A program made the translations under genes and the position numbers. Below are positions 37,712 to 46,225 of a stretch of DNA of 64,000 nucleotides, piece after piece. Source of the stretch: Nostocoides sp. HKS02 (GTDB lineage: Bacteria; Actinomycetota; Actinomycetes; Actinomycetales; Dermatophilaceae). The stretch spans positions 2,542,001 through 2,606,000 of the forward strand of contig NZ_CP046121.1 in assembly GCF_009707485.1 (NCBI RefSeq), written 5' to 3'. Position 1 is the first letter of the stretch. Every line of letters starts with the position of its first letter. The notes below the pieces were generated by a model. It ran no database searches. It was not told the origin of the DNA and saw only the letters and a list, made by a program, of their open reading frames with translations.

Positions 37712-38607
37712 CGAACCTGCCCGTGGTCGGGGCGAGCTTGGGCGCAACGCTCTTCTTCGCCCTCTCGACTGCCCTGAAGCACCGCAGTGCCACGACGTTG
37801 GCACCCTCGCGAGGCACCGAGGGAGCCGCCCGCCTGGCCCACTTCTTCGTCGCCACGCTCAGTCACCGCTGGTGGATCGCGGGCCTGATCGCCGACGCCG
37901 GCGGCCTCGGGCTCCAGGCGTTCGCGCTGCACATCGGTGAGGTCTCTGTTGTCCAGCCGCTGCTGGTCACCGCGCTGCTCTTCTCGCTGATCCTCAGCCA
38001 CCGTGTCTCCGGGACCCGGATGACGCCCGCCGAGCTGCGCTGGGGTGGGGTCCTCGTGGCCGCCCTCGTGGGGTTCCTCGTGATCTCCGGCGCTGCCACC
38101 AACCACTCCCCCACGCGGAGGCGGACCGGTGGCCGGCGTTCTGGACGGGCGTCGGTGCCGCGGCAGTGGCGGCGATCTGCCTGGCCGTCGCCCGCCGTCT
38201 ACCGCACGGACAACGTGCGGCACTCATCGGCGTCGCCGTCGGCACCGTCTACGCCTGCACGGCCGTGCTCATCAAGGCGGTCACGAACATCGCCACCGAC
38301 CATGGACTCGTCGACGCGCTTGTTCAGCTGGCAGCTGCCGGTCCTGATCGTGGCGGGGGCGGGAGGAATCCTGCTGGCCCAGGTGGCGTTCCGTTCCGGG
38401 CCACTGACCGCCAGCCTGCCCGCGATGGCCAGCCTCGACCCCCTGCTCAGCGTCGCTCTGGGCATCATCGTCTACGACGAGCACCTGCGCGGGGGCACCG
38501 GCCCGGTGGCGGGCGAGATCCTCAGCCTGGCCGCGCTCGCCGCGGCGGCGATCGCCCTCAGCAGGATCCCGGCGGCGCAGGACGGTTCCGCCCTGCCCGA
38601 GCTGTAG
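37708..38607 (+). CDS. DMT-family membrane transporter with two compensating frameshifts
   Basis: 299 codons open throughout, but residues about 135-205 are in the wrong frame. Before them the protein reads as an EamA/DMT transporter (GATLFFALSTALKHRSATT, SVVQPLLVTALLFSLIL) and after them too (WQLPVLIVAGAGGILLAQVAF). The missing middle is present in another frame: RWPAFWTGVGAAAVAAICLA through VGTVYACTAVLIKAVTNIA. A lost C in the C5 run at 38109-38113 and an extra T at 38322-38323 (CGCTTGTTC) explain it. Repaired, it has about nine or ten membrane segments. Substrate unknown. Confidence 0.78.
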   Translation: MTNLPVVGASLGATLFFALSTALKHRSATTLAPSRGTEGAARLAHFFVATLSHRWWIAGLIADAGGLGLQAFALHIGEVSVVQPLLVTALLFSLILSHRVSGTRMTPAELRWGGVLVAALVGFLVISGAATNHSPTRRRTGGRRSGRASVPRQWRRSAWPSPAVYRTDNVRHSSASPSAPSTPARPCSSRRSRTSPPTMDSSTRLFSWQLPVLIVAGAGGILLAQVAFRSGPLTASLPAMASLDPLLSVALGIIVYDEHLRGGTGPVAGEILSLAALAAAAIALSRIPAAQDGSALPEL

Positions 38608-38628
38608 GCCGCCACCGCCCGACCGAGG

Positions 38629-39021
38629 TTAGTGCTCCAACGAGCTCGGGTCCGCTGGGACATCGACCGCATGCGCCCGAAGGGCGTCGATCGGCACGAT
38701 GTCGAGCACCAGCCGATTGGTCGCCGCGAGGACGACCGGGGCGGCCACGCCGTCGCGGTAGGCGCGACCCCAGTTCAGCGCCGTGACGCACCACCGGTCG
38801 CCGGGGACGAGCCCGGGAAACCCGTACTCGGGTCTGGGCGTCGAGAGGTCGTTGCCGATCCCGCGCTGGTGCTCGAGGAACTCGCTGGTGACAACCGCAC
38901 AGATGGTGTGGCTCCCGAGGTCCTCCGGCCCGCTGCTGCAGCACCCGTCCCGGAAGAAGCCGGTCATCGGGTCGGTGCCGCAGGGTTCCAGCTCGCCGCC
39001 GAGGACGTTGTGCTCTGCCAT
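38629..39021 (-). CDS. DUF2237 family protein
   Basis: 130 residues: MAEHNVLGGELEPCGTDPMT, FFRDGCCSSGPEDLGSHTIC (the conserved Cys cluster of DUF2237), then FLEHQRGIGNDLSTPRPEYGF, PGDRWCVTALNW and a C-terminal helix with DALRAHAVDVP. This is a complete, well-conserved small cytoplasmic family of unknown function. ATG 39021 has GATGCT 6 nt upstream. Convergent with the DMT transporter. Confidence 0.9.
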   Translation of the reverse strand: MAEHNVLGGELEPCGTDPMTGFFRDGCCSSGPEDLGSHTICAVVTSEFLEHQRGIGNDLSTPRPEYGFPGLVPGDRWCVTALNWGRAYRDGVAAPVVLAATNRLVLDIVPIDALRAHAVDVPADPSSLEH

Positions 39022-39132
39022 GGCCCCAGCATCGCGGTGCGGCGCACTCGTGACCAGCACCCTGGGCCGCGCGGGACTCAGCCATCTGGTCAGTCTTGCC
39101 ACGGTTGACCCCCAGATGCTCACGATGGCGTC

Positions 39133-39138
39133 GATACT
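39133..39138 (+). promoter_or_regulatory. Likely -10 box of the ECF sigma gene
   Basis: GATACT exactly 6 nt before GTG 39145; no ribosome site. Confidence 0.4.
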
Positions 39139-39144
39139 GCTCTG

Positions 39145-39720
39145 GTGATCGGCGACGCCTTCACCTCGGTGCTGTCCGCCGCCCAGCAGGGTGACGAGGC
39201 CGCGTTCGCGCGCCTGTGGCGAGACCTCAACCCCCCGCTCGTCCGATACCTCACCCTGGGGGGCGAGCCGGCTGAGGACGTCGCGGCCGAAACGTGGGCG
39301 ACCGTGGTCAAGGGCCTGCGTCGCTTCAGGGGCGACGAGGCCGCATGGCGCGCCTGGGTGTTCACGACAGCCCGCCGACGCGCAGTCGATGCCGGGCGCC
39401 GCCGGGCCCGCGCCGAGCGGGTCGAGCTCGGTGCCTTGGCCTGGCCCGTCGAGCTGCTCGCCCGGGACGCTGCCGACGAGGCGCTCGAGCACCTGGACAC
39501 GGCCGCTGCGCTGCGCCTCACGGCCCAGCTTCCGGCTCTCCAGGCGGAGGTGGTCATCCTGCGGGTCGTCGCCGGGTTGCCGGTCGAGCACGTCGCCAGG
39601 GTGGTGGGACGAAGCCCTGGCGCGGTTCGGGTGGCCACCCATCGCGGACTGCACCGGCTGGCCCTGATCCTCGAGCGACAGGGTGTAACGCGATCAGGTG
39701 CCGGTGCGCTTCGGGAGTGA
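39145..39720 (+). CDS. ECF-type RNA polymerase sigma factor
   Basis: 191-residue sigma-70 family protein. Region 2 (about 15-85): EAAFARLWRDLNPPLVRYLT, AEDVAAETWATVVKGLRRF, WRAWVFTTARRRAVDAGRRR. Region 4 (about 125-180): LPALQAEVVILRVVAGLPVE, HVARVVGRSPGAVRVATHRG. Start GTG 39145 fits both the promoter-like box and region 2. The next gene begins 1 nt after the stop, so it is probably the cognate membrane regulator. The subgroup and signal cannot be named from sequence alone. Confidence 0.92.
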   Translation: MIGDAFTSVLSAAQQGDEAAFARLWRDLNPPLVRYLTLGGEPAEDVAAETWATVVKGLRRFRGDEAAWRAWVFTTARRRAVDAGRRRARAERVELGALAWPVELLARDAADEALEHLDTAAALRLTAQLPALQAEVVILRVVAGLPVEHVARVVGRSPGAVRVATHRGLHRLALILERQGVTRSGAGALRE

Positions 39721-39721
39721 C

Positions 39722-40438
39722 ATGGGATCGATGATGCACAACGGCGAGTCCGAAGCTCTGGAACGGTTTGTCGCGGCCATGACCGCGGACGCCCACCCGA
39801 GCGAGCTCAGCGGGTTCGACCGGCCGCTGGCGAGCTACCGCAGCGCCTTCCCCGTGTCACGCCCCTCACGCCCCACTGGTTGGAGAAGGTCAATGCTCTC
39901 GTCCCTGGTCGGCACCACCCTCGGTGCCACGATCGCTGGTGTCGCCGTCGCCCTCGGCGGGACCGCCGTGGTTGCGTACACCGCCGCGATTCCCCCCTCG
40001 GCGCACCAGAGCGTCCACGTGCCCGTCGGCACGCCCACGACCGAGACCGAGACGGACGCCACCGAGACCGCCACCGAGACCGCGGACGGCACGAAGACGT
40101 CCAGTGCATCCGGCTCCGCCACCCCGGTGGGTCCGGACGCCACGGGTCCAGCCGCCTTCGGCCTGTGCACCGCGTGGACCCACCACCAGTCCTCGCCCGG
40201 TGCATCCAAGGATTCCGTGGCCTTCAAGAACCTCGCGACGGCCGCCGGAGGCGAGGGCAACATCGCGGCATACTGCGCCACGATCACGCACCCCGGCACG
40301 ACCTCGCACCCCACCGCGAAGGCCACCAGCCATCCCGGCGCCACGTCGCACCGCAACGGCAAGGGCAAGGGCAAGGGCAAGCCGTCATCGCACCCCACGG
40401 GCAAGCCCAGCACGGTGCCCCCCACGCCCGCGCACTAA
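39722..40438 (+). CDS. Membrane protein co-encoded with the ECF sigma factor (putative anti-sigma)
   Basis: 238 residues. A short cytoplasmic part (about 1-57, MMHNGESEALERFVAAMTAD) precedes one membrane segment (about 60-88, LVGTTLGATIAGVAVALGGT). An extracellular part rich in Thr/Glu (TETETDATETATETADGT) leads to a domain with AAFGLCTAWTHH and NIAAYCATI, then a basic tail with (GK)4 and His-Pro repeats. Position and topology suggest an anti-sigma factor, but no ZAS zinc motif is present. The C-terminal (GGCAAG)4 repeat is an obvious expansion site. Confidence 0.7.
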   Translation: MGSMMHNGESEALERFVAAMTADAHPSELSGFDRPLASYRSAFPVSRPSRPTGWRRSMLSSLVGTTLGATIAGVAVALGGTAVVAYTAAIPPSAHQSVHVPVGTPTTETETDATETATETADGTKTSSASGSATPVGPDATGPAAFGLCTAWTHHQSSPGASKDSVAFKNLATAAGGEGNIAAYCATITHPGTTSHPTAKATSHPGATSHRNGKGKGKGKPSSHPTGKPSTVPPTPAH

Positions 40439-40452
40439 CCCCCGGAGGGGTT
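40437..40452. terminator. Short hairpin at the end of the sigma operon
   Basis: AACCCC-CGGA-GGGGTT, 6-bp stem, overlapping the stop codon and lying between convergent genes. Confidence 0.45.
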
Positions 40453-40463
40453 CGGCAGCCGCG

Positions 40464-40655
40464 TTACGCAGACTGGCGGAGGGCGGCTACAGCCGGCAGG
40501 TCGTCGAACCCGACGAACACCGCGGTGTCGCAGGCCGCGCAGCAGAACCCGCCCTGGGCTTCGTCGAGCACGGGCAGCAGGATCTGCTCGGCATCACACT
40601 CGTCGCACCACGCCTGAACCGCGTGGAGCAGCAGTACGTCGGTGAGGTTCTCCAT
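40464..40655 (-). CDS. Small zinc-ribbon-like protein
   Basis: 63 residues, MENLTDVLLLHAVQAWCDEC... with a CDEC pair near residue 17 and a CCAAC pair near residue 38, a four-Cys knuckle typical of small zinc ribbons. Hydrophobic spacing otherwise suggests a compact cytoplasmic domain. No ribosome site is evident; CACTCT lies 6 nt upstream. Family not recognised. Monocistronic or linked to the gene upstream on the same strand (62-nt gap). Confidence 0.6.
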   Translation of the reverse strand: MENLTDVLLLHAVQAWCDECDAEQILLPVLDEAQGGFCCAACDTAVFVGFDDLPAVAALRQSA

Positions 40656-40717
40656 GTCTCGAGAGTGACACGGGCCACCGACAGCCTCGCGCAACCACGC
40701 CGAAGCCCCGCGACTGC

Positions 40718-41242
40718 TCAGCCGGGGACGATCCACATGAGCAGCGTGACGAACCCGACGACCGCACAGATCACGAACAGCACCGCCAGCCCCGCCGCGA
40801 TGACCACGGCGGCATCGAACCCGCCGCTCGGCTTGCCGGCGTCCACGGCGACCGACGCGTCCGACGCATCGGCGCTGGACGGCTGCTCGGCACGACGCCG
40901 CAGGGCGTCCACCCGCTTGTTGCCCTCGTGCTCGCGCACCGACCGTGGCAGGCTGCGCCACATCTCGGCGAAGTGGTCGTGGTGGCGTTCGCGCCACGCC
41001 TCGACGGCGTCGTCCACGTCGTGGCCGCGCCGGGTCGTGCCGAACCACGCGGCACCTGCCGAGGGCAGGTCGCGCATGGCATAGAGCACCTCACCGAGCA
41101 GCTCGAGCGCCTCGGCGTCGTAGTCGCCCGCGAGGTGTCCCACGAGCCGGTCACGGGCCTTCCACTCGCGCCCCGCCGCGATGTCCGCGCGCGCACGCTG
41201 GACGGCGGGACTGCTGGTCGGCCGCTCGGTCTCCTCGCTCAC
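40718..41242 (-). CDS. DUF6584-like protein with C-terminal membrane anchor
   Basis: 174 residues from GTG 41242. A helical repeat-like domain (RADIAAGREWKARDRLVGHL, LELLGEVLYAMRDLPSAGAA, WRERHHDHFAEMWRSLP) is followed by a linker and a C-terminal membrane segment FDAAVVIAAGLAVLFVICAV. The N-domain resembles DUF6584, a TPR-like family of unknown role. An in-frame start at 41314 is possible but its extra residues are low-complexity. Confidence 0.72.
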   Translation of the reverse strand: MSEETERPTSSPAVQRARADIAAGREWKARDRLVGHLAGDYDAEALELLGEVLYAMRDLPSAGAAWFGTTRRGHDVDDAVEAWRERHHDHFAEMWRSLPRSVREHEGNKRVDALRRRAEQPSSADASDASVAVDAGKPSGGFDAAVVIAAGLAVLFVICAVVGFVTLLMWIVPG

Positions 41243-41315
41243 ACCGGCGAGTATGCCGCGTGGCCGCGAGGTCGCCCCCGCGGCCACGCGCTCGTGGTCC
41301 GGCTCGGTGGACAAC

Positions 41316-42140
41316 TCAGGCGACGGGGAGCCGCGCCTCGTCGGCGGTCTCAGCGGGGATCTGATCGCGGCGGGTCACGCTCAGGTAGATCACCGTGGCG
41401 AGGATCGCGCCGAGGAACAGCAGGCTGGTCCACATGGTGCCCAGGCCGATGCCGCCTTCGGAGGGGTCGGAGCCGAAGTAGTCCCCGAGGTTGGCCCCCA
41501 GCGGGCGGGTCAGGATGTAGGCCACCCAGAAGCACAGCACCGGGCCAGCACCGAGGCGCCAGGCCAGCGCGGTGAGCGCGATCAGACCCGCGGGCAGCAG
41601 CACGGAGGGGCCGGGTCCCCATCCGGTGAGGTCGAGCGTCCAGTCGCCGGCGGCGGTGCCCAGCGCGAAGGTCACGAGGACCGTGAGCCAGTAGAAGGCC
41701 TCGCGGGGCACGGTGACGATCGAGTGGATGGACAGGGTGTGCTCGCGGGCGTACCAGGTGCCGAAGACTGCGACGAGCAGTCCGGTGAACACCGACGTGC
41801 TCAGCCACAGGGGCACACCCAGACCGTCGGTCAGGTTGTCGGTCAGCAAGGTGCCCACGACGCTGATGAGCACGACCACGGTCCAGTAGACGACGGGGAC
41901 GTACCGACGGAGCCGGAACTGTGCGACGAGAGCCACCGCGAGGGCCGCGCTGAACACGATCGTGGTGGTCGTCAGGCCGAAGCCCAGGGTGGTGTTGAGG
42001 TAGTCGGCCAGGCTCTCGCCGACGGTGGTGCACAGGATCTTGATCAGCCAGAAGAAGATCGTGACTTCCGGGACCTTGTTGAGCAGGAGGGCGGAGGCAG
42101 CAGTCGCGGTGGGGCGACTGGCCGTGGTCGTGGCAGACAT
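41316..42140 (-). CDS. COG4705-family polytopic membrane protein
   Basis: 274 residues with about eight membrane segments. The opening LLNKVPEVTIFFWLIKILCT and later TRPLGANLGDYFG are both hallmarks of the COG4705 uncharacterised membrane-anchored family. The internal repeat of these motifs suggests a duplicated four-helix unit. Ribosome site AAGGAAG precedes ATG 42140. Function unknown; homologues often sit with redox or stress genes. Divergent from fadE5. Confidence 0.87.
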   Translation of the reverse strand: MSATTTASRPTATAASALLLNKVPEVTIFFWLIKILCTTVGESLADYLNTTLGFGLTTTTIVFSAALAVALVAQFRLRRYVPVVYWTVVVLISVVGTLLTDNLTDGLGVPLWLSTSVFTGLLVAVFGTWYAREHTLSIHSIVTVPREAFYWLTVLVTFALGTAAGDWTLDLTGWGPGPSVLLPAGLIALTALAWRLGAGPVLCFWVAYILTRPLGANLGDYFGSDPSEGGIGLGTMWTSLLFLGAILATVIYLSVTRRDQIPAETADEARLPVA

Positions 42141-42303
42141 GGAACTTCCTTGCGGTCGGCGGTGCTGACGCGTCGGCCAGGCTCGGTCCCTCATTCCTAG
42201 GGGGTCGGTCTGAACCTCGCCTGAACGGCGGCTGTACGCAGGACCGGGGACGGGCGGCCGAAAGTCCCCTCCACGTGGCGCATGCCACAGAAGGCTTGCA
42301 ATC

Positions 42304-42342
42304 GTTACTGGTCAGTAGCACCATGGATGTTACCGGCCAGTA
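42304..42342. promoter_or_regulatory. Duplicated palindromic operator upstream of fadE5
   Basis: GTTACTGGTCAGTA (42304-42317) and GTTACCGGCCAGTA (42329-42342) are near-identical, each with dyad TAC-TGGT/CCGG-CAGTA symmetry and exactly 25 bp apart. They lie 44-82 nt before the fadE5 start. Paired dyads suggest a TetR-type fatty-acid regulator binding as a pair of dimers (inference); no such regulator lies in the window. Confidence 0.55.
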
Positions 42343-42385
42343 CGAGGCCACCGACCAGACCGTCACGACGCGGAGGTTCCCAGCC

Positions 42386-44276
42386 ATGGGCCACTACAAG
42401 AGCAACCTGCGAGACCTGGAGTTCAACCTCTTCGAGGTGTTCGGGCGCCAGGACGTGCTGGGCCACGGCCCGTACGCCGAGGTCGACGCCGACACCGCGC
42501 GCGAGATGCTCAAGGAGGTCTCGCGGCTCGCCGAGAACGAGCTGGCCGAGTCCTTCGCCGACGCGGACCGCAACCCACCGGTCTATGACCCCAAGACCTA
42601 CTCGGTGACGATGCCCGAGTCGTTCAAGAAGAGCTACCGGTCCTACGTCGACTCCGGCTTCTGGGGCGTGGACGTGCCCGGAGAGCTCGATGGCACCGTG
42701 GTCCCGCCCAGCCTGAAGTGGGCGATGAACGAGATGGTCTTGGGTGCCAACCCTGCCGTCGCCATGTTCGCGGCCGGATACTCCTTCGGCAAGCTCCTCT
42801 ACATCCTCGGCAACGACGAGCAGAAGAAGCTGGCCCGCTGGATCATCGAAAAGGGCTGGCACTGCACCATGGTCCTGACCGAGCCCGACGCCGGGTCGGA
42901 CGTCGGCGCGGGCCGGACCAAGGCGACCGAGAACGCCGACGGCACCTGGAACATCACCGGCGTCAAGCGGTTCATCACCTCCGGCGAGTCCGACATGGTC
43001 GACAACGTCGTGCACTTCGTGCTCGCGCGCCCTGAGGGCGCCGGCGCCGGCACGAAGGGGCTGTCGCTTGTTCATCGTCCCGAAGTTCCACGTCGACCTC
43101 GAGACCGGTGAGCTCGGCGAGCGCAACGGCGCATACGTCACCAACCTCGAGCACAAGATGGGCCTCAAGGTCTCCACCACCTGCGAGATCACCTTCGGCG
43201 ACAAGGAACCCGCCGTCGGCACCCTGCTCGGCGACACCCACGACGGCATCGCGCAGATGTTCCGCGTCATCGAGCACGCCCGCATGCTCGTCGGCACCAA
43301 GGCCATCTCGACGCTCTCGACGGCATACCTCAACGCCCGCGACTACGCCAAGGAACGCGTCCAGGGTGCCGACCTGACCCAGATGACCGACAAGGAGGCG
43401 CCGCGCGTCACCATCACGCACCACCCGGACGTGCGCCGTTCCCTCATCACCCAGAAGGCGTATGCCGAGGGGCTGCGCGCGCTGGTCATCTACACCGCCA
43501 CGCAGCAGGACATCGTCGACCAGGCGTTCCTCGAGAGCGGTACGGAGCAGCTCGAGAAGGACAGCCCGGCCGAGATGGCCAACCGGGTCAACGACCTGCT
43601 GCTGCCCATCGTCAAGGGCGTCGGGTCGGAGCGCGCCTGGGTGCTGCTCGGCACCGAGTCGCTGCAGACGCTGGGTGGCTCGGGCTTCCTCCAGGACTAC
43701 CCGATCGAGCAGTACATCCGCGACGCCAAGATCGACACGCTCTACGAGGGCACGACCGCGGTGCAGGGCCTCGACTTCTTCTTCCGCAAGATCATTCGCG
43801 ACAAGGCCCAGGCGCTGTCACACCTCGCGATGCAGATCCAGGAGTTCGCCAAGGCCGATGACGGCACGACGTTCCTGCGCACCGAGCGCGAGCTGCTCGG
43901 CAAGGGGCTCGAGGACGTGCAGGGCATCCTCGGCTACATGGTGGGCGAGCTCATGAAGTCCGACCCGCGTCAGGAGGGCGGTGACCTGACCAACCTCTAC
44001 AAGGTCGGCCAGAACACCTCGCGACTGCTGCTCGCGGCGGGCGACCTGGTCATCGGCTGGCTGCTGCTGCGCCAGGCCGAGGTGGCGCAGGCGGCCCTCA
44101 CGGCCGGCGATGTCTCCGCGAAGACCATCACCCAGAAGGACGTGGACTTCTACGAGGGCAAGGTCGCCGCGGCCTCGTTCTACGCGCGCAACGTCCTGCC
44201 CAAGATCGCGGCCGAGCGCCAGATCGCCGAGGCGACCGACAACTCGCTCATGGACATCCCGGAGTCCGCCTTCTGA
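42386..44276 (+). pseudogene. fadE5: Acyl-CoA dehydrogenase FadE5-like, frame broken by one base
   Basis: Close relative of mycobacterial FadE5 (Rv0244c), a broad-range acyl-CoA dehydrogenase of beta-oxidation; 629 residues if repaired. The start MGHYKSNLRDLEFNLFEVFG matches FadE5 closely, followed by [52 protein letters not shown] and an extra C-terminal domain ending [14 protein letters not shown]. The frame breaks at 43067-43070: CTGTCGCTTGTTCATC should read ...[12 protein letters not shown], as in FadE5 (LSLYFVPKF). One extra T explains it. Both halves are highly conserved, so the gene is probably intact in the cell. Confidence 0.88.
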
Positions 44277-44300
44277 GCCACTGCTGATCCTCTGACAAGA

Positions 44301-44337
44301 CGGAAGGTCGCTGCCCGACGTGGGCAGCGACCTTCCG
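44301..44337 (+). terminator. Strong terminator after fadE5
   Basis: 16-bp perfect stem CGGAAGGTCGCTGCCC / GGGCAGCGACCTTCCG with loop GACGT, followed by TTG. Confidence 0.88.
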
Positions 44338-44368
44338 TTGTGTGGCTGTACTGGCGACCCGAGGCGGG

Positions 44369-44626
44369 TCAGAGGTCCCGATGGTCGACGTCGACCTCGT
44401 CCACGCGCGTGCCGGTGGCCGGGTCGGTGTGGCTGACCCGACGCGAGGAGTAGCCCCCGCCGACCGCGCGACGGGTGACGACCAGCGAGAGGACGATGGC
44501 CAGCACGCCGGCGGCCATGCAGATCCAGCCGATGGCGTTGAGGTCGACAGAACCCAAGGACGCGTGGAGGGCGAAGGTCAGGATCGCCCCCACGACGATG
44601 AGGAAGATGCCCAGTCCGATGTACAT
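44369..44626 (-). CDS. DUF6458 family small membrane protein
   Basis: 85 residues with two membrane segments, MYIGLGIFLIVVGAILTFAL and VDLNAIGWICMAAGVLAIVL, then a polar cytoplasmic tail (RRAVGGGYSSRRVSHTDPAT). This is the actinobacterial DUF6458 layout; function unknown. AGGAG lies 6 nt before ATG 44626. Convergent with fadE5 across a terminator. Confidence 0.83.
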   Translation of the reverse strand: MYIGLGIFLIVVGAILTFALHASLGSVDLNAIGWICMAAGVLAIVLSLVVTRRAVGGGYSSRRVSHTDPATGTRVDEVDVDHRDL

Positions 44627-44792
44627 GCTCACTCCTGTGATCGCGGGGTCGGGGAATGACCCGTTGACTCGACTGTAACGCTCGAAGGCCCTGACCTGCG
44701 GGAACGCGAGCACCGGATCGGCTCGCACAGCCGCCGCCGGGCCTTGTCTTGGGGTGCGAGGAGGCGAGTTGGTGCTGAGGTGTGGTGTGGTG

Positions 44793-44821
44793 TTGCCATT
44801 CGAACAGATGTTCGATAGTAT
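44793..44821 (+). promoter_or_regulatory. LexA (SOS) box inside the DUF222-HNH promoter
   Basis: TTGCCA (44793-44798), a 17-nt spacer and TAGTAT (44816-44821). The spacer contains TCGAACAGATGTTCGA (44800-44815), a perfect match to the actinobacterial/Bacillus-type SOS box TCGAAC-N4-GTTCGA. LexA bound here would block this promoter, so the HNH gene should be DNA-damage inducible (inference from a known motif). Confidence 0.8.
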
Positions 44822-44828
44822 GCGTGGT

Positions 44829-46199
44829 GTGGGGGTAGTTTTGGCGCAGTGGCGACCGGTCGCTGGGGGTGCGACCGGCGAGGCGCTGCGCACGGTGCAC
44901 CGGGCCTTGGATCGGGCCTTGGATCGGGCCTCGGACGAGGTCGTGGCAGTGCCAGACGGCACGGATCCGAGGCGCCTCATCGGCGAGGTGGACCGCGCCA
45001 TCACGCGACTCCAGTCCCTGCGCCTCGACCTCGTGCGCGCGGCCGACCGTGCCCACGTCTCGGCCGCATCGGGCGCGTCGGGGACCGCCGCCTGGCTTGC
45101 GTCTGCGACCCGGGCCGACACCGCTTCCGCCGCACGCGACGTCAAGCTCGCGACGGCCCTCAGCGACACGCTCCCGGCTACCCGAGAGGCGCTCGCGCAG
45201 GGCACCGTCTCCACGGCGCACGCCCAGGTCATCGCGACGGCGACGGGTCGGTTGCCCCAGTCGCTGACCGACCGCGAGCGCTCGACCATCGAGGTGGCGC
45301 TGGTCGAGCGCGCCAAGCTGGTCGACCCCGGGACTCTGCGCAAGGCGGCGCGGCGCGCGCTCGCGGCCGCGGAGCGGAGTCAGGCCGAGGTCGACGCCGA
45401 CGAGGACGAGGTCGTGCGGTCCGAGGAGGACCGCGCCCTGGCTCGCACCCGGCTCTCCTGGCATGACAACCGCGACGGCACCCTGAGCGGCCACTTCACG
45501 GTCCCGATCCTGGCCGGGCACATGCTGGTCAAGGTGATCCAACAGATGGCGTCACCGCGCCGCTTCGCCCAGCGCGCGGCACAAGCTGCCCGCAACGACG
45601 CAGCCTCCCGCGGCGAGACCCTCACGACCACCGGCACGCGCGATCGGGTGTGGGAGGCGTTCCGCACCGACTCCGACGACTGGGCGCACCGGTACGGATC
45701 GGCGTTCGCCGAGCTGCTCGAGCACCTGCCCACCGATCGGCTCTCGGGCAAGGTCAACGCCACCGTCCTGGTCACCATGGACGCCGACACGCTCCGAGAC
45801 CAGGGTCGGGCCAAGGTCTCCGAGACTGACGTGGGCACCGTCCTCAGCGCGGGGCAGGCCCGCCGCCTCGCGTGCTCCGCCGGACTGGTGCCGCTGGTGC
45901 TGGGCGGTGCCTCGCACCCACTGGACCTCGGTCGCGCCGGTCGCTTCTTCACCGAGCACCAACGCACCGCGCTGGCCGCCCGCTACACCGCCTGCGCGGC
46001 CGACACGTGCGACCGGCCGTACGCCTGGACCGAACTCCACCACGAGAATCCATGGTCCGCGGGCGGCGCGACCGACCTGCACCTCGCCGTGCCGTTGTGC
46101 GGGCACCACCACCGACTGATCCACCACGCTGGGTTCGACCATCGCATCGCCACCGACCCGCGAGGCGTCAAGTCCGTCACGTTCCATCGGCGACCATGA
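44829..46199 (+). CDS. DUF222-HNH endonuclease domain protein (13E12 type)
   Basis: 456 residues from GTG 44829. An N-terminal DUF222 helical domain (RTVHRALDRALDRASDEV, LIGEVDRAITRLQSLRLDLV, SAASGASGTAAWLASATRAD) leads to a C-terminal HNH motif (CAADTCDRPYAWTELHHENP, then DLHLAVPLCGHHHRLIHH) with zinc Cys and catalytic His. This family (REP13E12 in M. tuberculosis) is multicopy and SOS-linked. The usual ATG choice (44808, MFDS) lies inside the LexA box and before the -10 hexamer, so GTG 44829, 7 nt after TAGTAT, is the more likely leaderless start. A 12-bp repeat (CGGGCCTTGGAT) occurs near 44901. Confidence 0.88.
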   Translation: MGVVLAQWRPVAGGATGEALRTVHRALDRALDRASDEVVAVPDGTDPRRLIGEVDRAITRLQSLRLDLVRAADRAHVSAASGASGTAAWLASATRADTASAARDVKLATALSDTLPATREALAQGTVSTAHAQVIATATGRLPQSLTDRERSTIEVALVERAKLVDPGTLRKAARRALAAAERSQAEVDADEDEVVRSEEDRALARTRLSWHDNRDGTLSGHFTVPILAGHMLVKVIQQMASPRRFAQRAAQAARNDAASRGETLTTTGTRDRVWEAFRTDSDDWAHRYGSAFAELLEHLPTDRLSGKVNATVLVTMDADTLRDQGRAKVSETDVGTVLSAGQARRLACSAGLVPLVLGGASHPLDLGRAGRFFTEHQRTALAARYTACAADTCDRPYAWTELHHENPWSAGGATDLHLAVPLCGHHHRLIHHAGFDHRIATDPRGVKSVTFHRRP

Positions 46200-46225
46200 T
46201 CGGCGGCGATGTCGGGGTGCGCGGG

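Noticed and set aside
44829..46199. Mobile intron or homing endonuclease
   Set aside because: No flanking repeats, intron or intein features; it matches the resident DUF222-HNH (13E12) family.
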